A program made the position numbers and the translations under genes. From positions 1 to 8,792 of the forward strand of contig DAOVVG010000082.1 in NCBI GenBank assembly GCA_030632175.1: a DNA stretch of 8,792 bases. The letters are read 5' to 3'. The notes below the pieces were generated by a model that was given only the letters and a program-made list of their open reading frames with translations, ran no database searches and was not told the DNA's origin. Below are positions 7,048-8,792 of the stretch, one piece after another (the first letter of the stretch is position 1; each line of letters starts with the position of its first letter). The DNA comes from Gammaproteobacteria bacterium. GTDB lineage: Bacteria > Pseudomonadota > Gammaproteobacteria > UBA9214.

Positions 7048-8190
7048 TCAGGACATATTGCTCAGAATCGCATCCTTGACGGCACCGAGTTCGGCATCAA
7101 CCGTCAACATGGTATCCGCACACTGTTTGATTGCCGTATCCGGGTCTTTCAGGCCATGGCCGGTCAGTGTACAGACAACGCTGCTGCCTTCCGGGATCTT
7201 GCCGGACTGGATATCCCTCAAGGCACCCGCAACCGAGGTTGCAGAAGCCGGCTCACAAAATATACCTTCCCTTGAGGTCAGCAATTTCTGCGCGGCCAGA
7301 ATTTCCTCGTCGGTACACTCGTCAAACCAGCCACCGGACTCGTCCTTGACCTTCCAGGCATAATCCCAGGATTGCGGATGCCCGATGCGAATAGCGGTGG
7401 CAACCGTTTCAGGATGATCAACCATCTCACCACGCATAAACGGCGCGGAACCGGCTGCCTGATAACCGACCATGACCGGCCGCTTGTCGGTCACGGACTT
7501 ACCGCTAAATTTACACTTGCCTTCACAGAAGGCACAGGCTGTGGTGACGCAGGCGCTGTCGTGCTGCGCATACTCACTATAACCAATCCAGTGCGCCGTG
7601 ATGTTACCGGCATTGCCGACCGGCAGACAATGGAAGTCCGGGGCACGACCCAGCTCGTCGACAATTTCAAACGCAGCGGTCTTCTGCCCCTGTAAACGGT
7701 ACGGGTTGATGGAGTTTACGATCGTGACCGGCGCATGGTCAGCGACCTCCTTGACCAGCGCCATGCCCGCATCAAAGTTACCGCGTATCTGAATAACAAC
7801 CGCACCGTGAATCATCGCCTGTGCCAGCTTGCCCAGTGCAATCTTGCCTTCCGGGATCAGCACAAAGGCGGTAATCCCCGCGCGCGCCGCATAGGCCGCT
7901 GCCGCCGCCGAGGTGTTACCGGTAGATGCACAGATAATCGCCCGACTGCCCTCTTCAACTGCACGGGTAACCGCCATGGTCATACCGCGGTCCTTGAAGG
8001 AACCGGTGGGGTTCAGACCCTCGTACTTGACGTAGAGCTCGACATCCTTGCCGATTGCACCCGGTATATTTTCCAGTCGGACAAGCGGCGTATTGCCTTC
8101 TCCCAGGCTGATGATGCGGGTATCCGCCGTGACCGGCATACGGTCACGGTAATGTTCAATCAGGCCGGTGTAACGTGTTGCAGTAGACAT
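7048..8190 (-). CDS. thrC: Threonine synthase (PLP-dependent)
   Basis: Converts O-phosphohomoserine to threonine and phosphate, the last step of threonine synthesis. The protein has 380 residues, the short bacterial type rather than the ~430-470-residue enzyme of E. coli and Pseudomonas. The PLP lysine is K66 in NPTGSFKDRG (60-69). CASTGNTSAAAAAYAARAG (87-105) and VGNAGNITAHW (191-201) form the cofactor phosphate-binding loops, and CEPASATSVAG (312-322) and CTLTGHGLKDP (340-350) are conserved C-terminal blocks. Between WIGYSEY and VMVGYQAAGSAPF sits a cysteine-rich insertion with Cys214, 219, 222 and 226 (C-x4-C-x2-C-x3-C), which many short ThrC proteins lack as far as I recall. ATG at 8188-8190 has AAGGA 8 nt upstream. 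hom lies upstream on the same strand but 259 bp away; the next gene starts 12 bp after the TGA. Confidence 0.95.
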   Translation of the reverse strand: MSTATRYTGLIEHYRDRMPVTADTRIISLGEGNTPLVRLENIPGAIGKDVELYVKYEGLNPTGSFKDRGMTMAVTRAVEEGSRAIICASTGNTSAAAAAYAARAGITAFVLIPEGKIALGKLAQAMIHGAVVIQIRGNFDAGMALVKEVADHAPVTIVNSINPYRLQGQKTAAFEIVDELGRAPDFHCLPVGNAGNITAHWIGYSEYAQHDSACVTTACAFCEGKCKFSGKSVTDKRPVMVGYQAAGSAPFMRGEMVDHPETVATAIRIGHPQSWDYAWKVKDESGGWFDECTDEEILAAQKLLTSREGIFCEPASATSVAGALRDIQSGKIPEGSSVVCTLTGHGLKDPDTAIKQCADTMLTVDAELGAVKDAILSNMS

Positions 8191-8198
8191 GCAGTTAA

Positions 8199-8203
8199 TC
8201 CTT
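8199..8203 (-). promoter_or_regulatory. thrC: Ribosome-binding site of thrC
   Basis: On the minus strand AAGGA lies 8 nt before the thrC ATG, within GAAGGATTAACTGC. It is the clearest Shine-Dalgarno sequence in the window and fixes the thrC start. Confidence 0.7.
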
Positions 8204-8233
8204 CGTAGTAAAAAATATTTTTCTTCAGTCTTT

Positions 8234-8271
8234 GCCCCCTCTCCCCCCCGGGAGAGGGTTGGGGAGAGGGT
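8234..8271. repeat. C/T-rich and G/A-rich repeat, thrC-proximal half
   Basis: CCCTCTCCC (8237-8245) is followed after four bases by GGGAGAGGG (8250-8258), a tight 9-bp hairpin, then TTGGGGAGAGGG. The block 8250-8270 is an inverted, about 90% matching copy of 8360-8380. This CCCTCTCCC/GGGAGAGGG style of repeat is common in intergenic DNA of many proteobacteria. Nothing in it looks coding. Confidence 0.65.
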
Positions 8272-8356
8272 GCTTCAATTAAAGAGTCATATAACTTTGG
8301 CACTCAAAGACCGATCGCCTGTCAGAACAACTCTCTTGACAGTAATTTCATTGTAT

Positions 8357-8420
8357 ATCCCCTCTCCCTGGCCCTCTCCCGGAGTACCCGATTAAGCGCC
8401 GGGCATAAAGGAGAGGGGAT
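8357..8420. repeat. C/T-rich and G/A-rich hairpin repeat, hom-proximal half
   Basis: ATCCCCTCTCC (8357-8367) pairs with GGAGAGGGGAT (8410-8420), an 11-bp perfect stem. Inside are a second CCCTCTCCC (8372-8380) and a small CCCG/CGGG hairpin (8387-8390 with 8399-8402). It begins 29 bp past the hom stop. No T-run follows on the minus strand, so it is not a canonical terminator, but it could stabilise the hom 3' end or slow polymerase before thrC. It can also pair with the inverted block at 8250-8270, looping out about 89 bp. Confidence 0.65.
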
Positions 8421-8449
8421 GCATTCGTAAAATACTTAAATAATCTTTA

Positions 8450-8792
8450 TTAATCGCAGTTTAAATGCTCCAGCCGGATGCGCATGATATCACCATGGAT
8501 ACTCTCCAGCGCCTCAATCTGCCTGATGGCCGCATTCATCTGGCGTTCCTGTACCACGTGGGTCAGCAGGATAATGGAGGCCCGATCAACTCCTGCGGGG
8601 GGTTCTTTCTGCAGAATGGCCTCAATACTGATACCGCCATCACCGAGAATACTGGCCACTTCGGCCATCCCATCCGGCTTGTCGGACACCTGCATGCGCA
8701 GATAGTACGCCGTCTCAACGTCATCCATGGCAAGCACGGGGATATCGGATATGGCATTTGGCTGAAACGCGAGATGCGGTACCCGGTTGCCC
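8450..8792 (-). CDS. hom: Homoserine dehydrogenase, C-terminal ACT domain (N-terminal part outside window)
   Basis: The gene is cut by the right edge; 113 residues are visible before the TAA at 8450-8452. The first visible residues, NRVPHLAFQPNAISDIPVLA, match the end of the catalytic region of stand-alone homoserine dehydrogenases, and ETAYYLRMQVSDKP opens the regulatory ACT domain (about 75 residues, continuing through GGISIEAILQKEP and IILLTHVV). The enzyme reduces aspartate semialdehyde to homoserine with NAD(P)H, at the branch to threonine and methionine. The ACT domain usually mediates threonine feedback inhibition in this family; that is inferred here. The common DKPG of ACT domains reads DKPDG, with an extra Asp. 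No kinase domain can be judged from this fragment, but the sequence resembles monofunctional Hom rather than ThrA. thrC follows after a 259-bp repeat-filled gap. Confidence 0.93.
   Translation of the reverse strand, partial: GNRVPHLAFQPNAISDIPVLAMDDVETAYYLRMQVSDKPDGMAEVASILGDGGISIEAILQKEPPAGVDRASIILLTHVVQERQMNAAIRQIEALESIHGDIMRIRLEHLNCD

Noticed and set aside
8336..8359. Plus-strand sigma70 promoter from TTGACA and TATATC
   Set aside because: The spacer is only 12 nt, far from 17, and no rightward gene follows.

Overview
The window looks like ordinary chromosome of a gammaproteobacterium. The DNA is moderately GC-rich. The gene set hom, thrC, an RpfE/COG4255-type gene, recJ, prfB and lysS is an arrangement I associate with gammaproteobacteria such as Pseudomonas and Xanthomonas, partly scattered in some of them. 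Genus cannot be fixed from this sequence. All identifications rest on reading motifs in the translations; no database search was run.

Layout, left to right. A rightward gene enters from the left edge and ends at 535. It is the C-terminal LysM-repeat tail of a murein hydrolase, probably MltD. Everything else reads leftward. In transcription order, from the right edge, these are: the C-terminal ACT domain of homoserine dehydrogenase (hom, cut by the window end); a 259-bp gap of C/T-rich and G/A-rich repeats; threonine synthase (thrC, 380 aa, with an unusual cysteine cluster); an RpfE/COG4255-type protein of unknown function starting at a non-ATG codon 12 bp after thrC; recJ, overlapping that gene by 20 bp; a 295-bp gap with an 80-bp palindromic repeat; prfB with the classic programmed +1 frameshift at codon 26; lysS; a 154-bp gap with a second copy of the 80-bp repeat; and a DUF502 two-helix membrane protein that converges on the LysM gene with 20 bp between the stop codons.

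How they fit together. hom and thrC provide two steps of threonine synthesis. thrC, the RpfE-like gene and recJ are packed like one transcription unit. recJ supplies a 5'-3' single-strand DNA exonuclease. prfB and lysS form the familiar translation pair (release factor 2, lysyl-tRNA synthetase), and prfB carries its own autoregulatory frameshift.

No new defence system, mobile gene cluster, CRISPR array, tRNA or rRNA is visible. The least ordinary signals are two matched 80-bp REPIN-like repeats in opposite orientation, the C-x4-C-x2-C-x3-C insertion in ThrC, the in-frame thrC stop followed by a gene with no ATG/GTG start available near its N-terminus, and the repeat block that splits hom from thrC.
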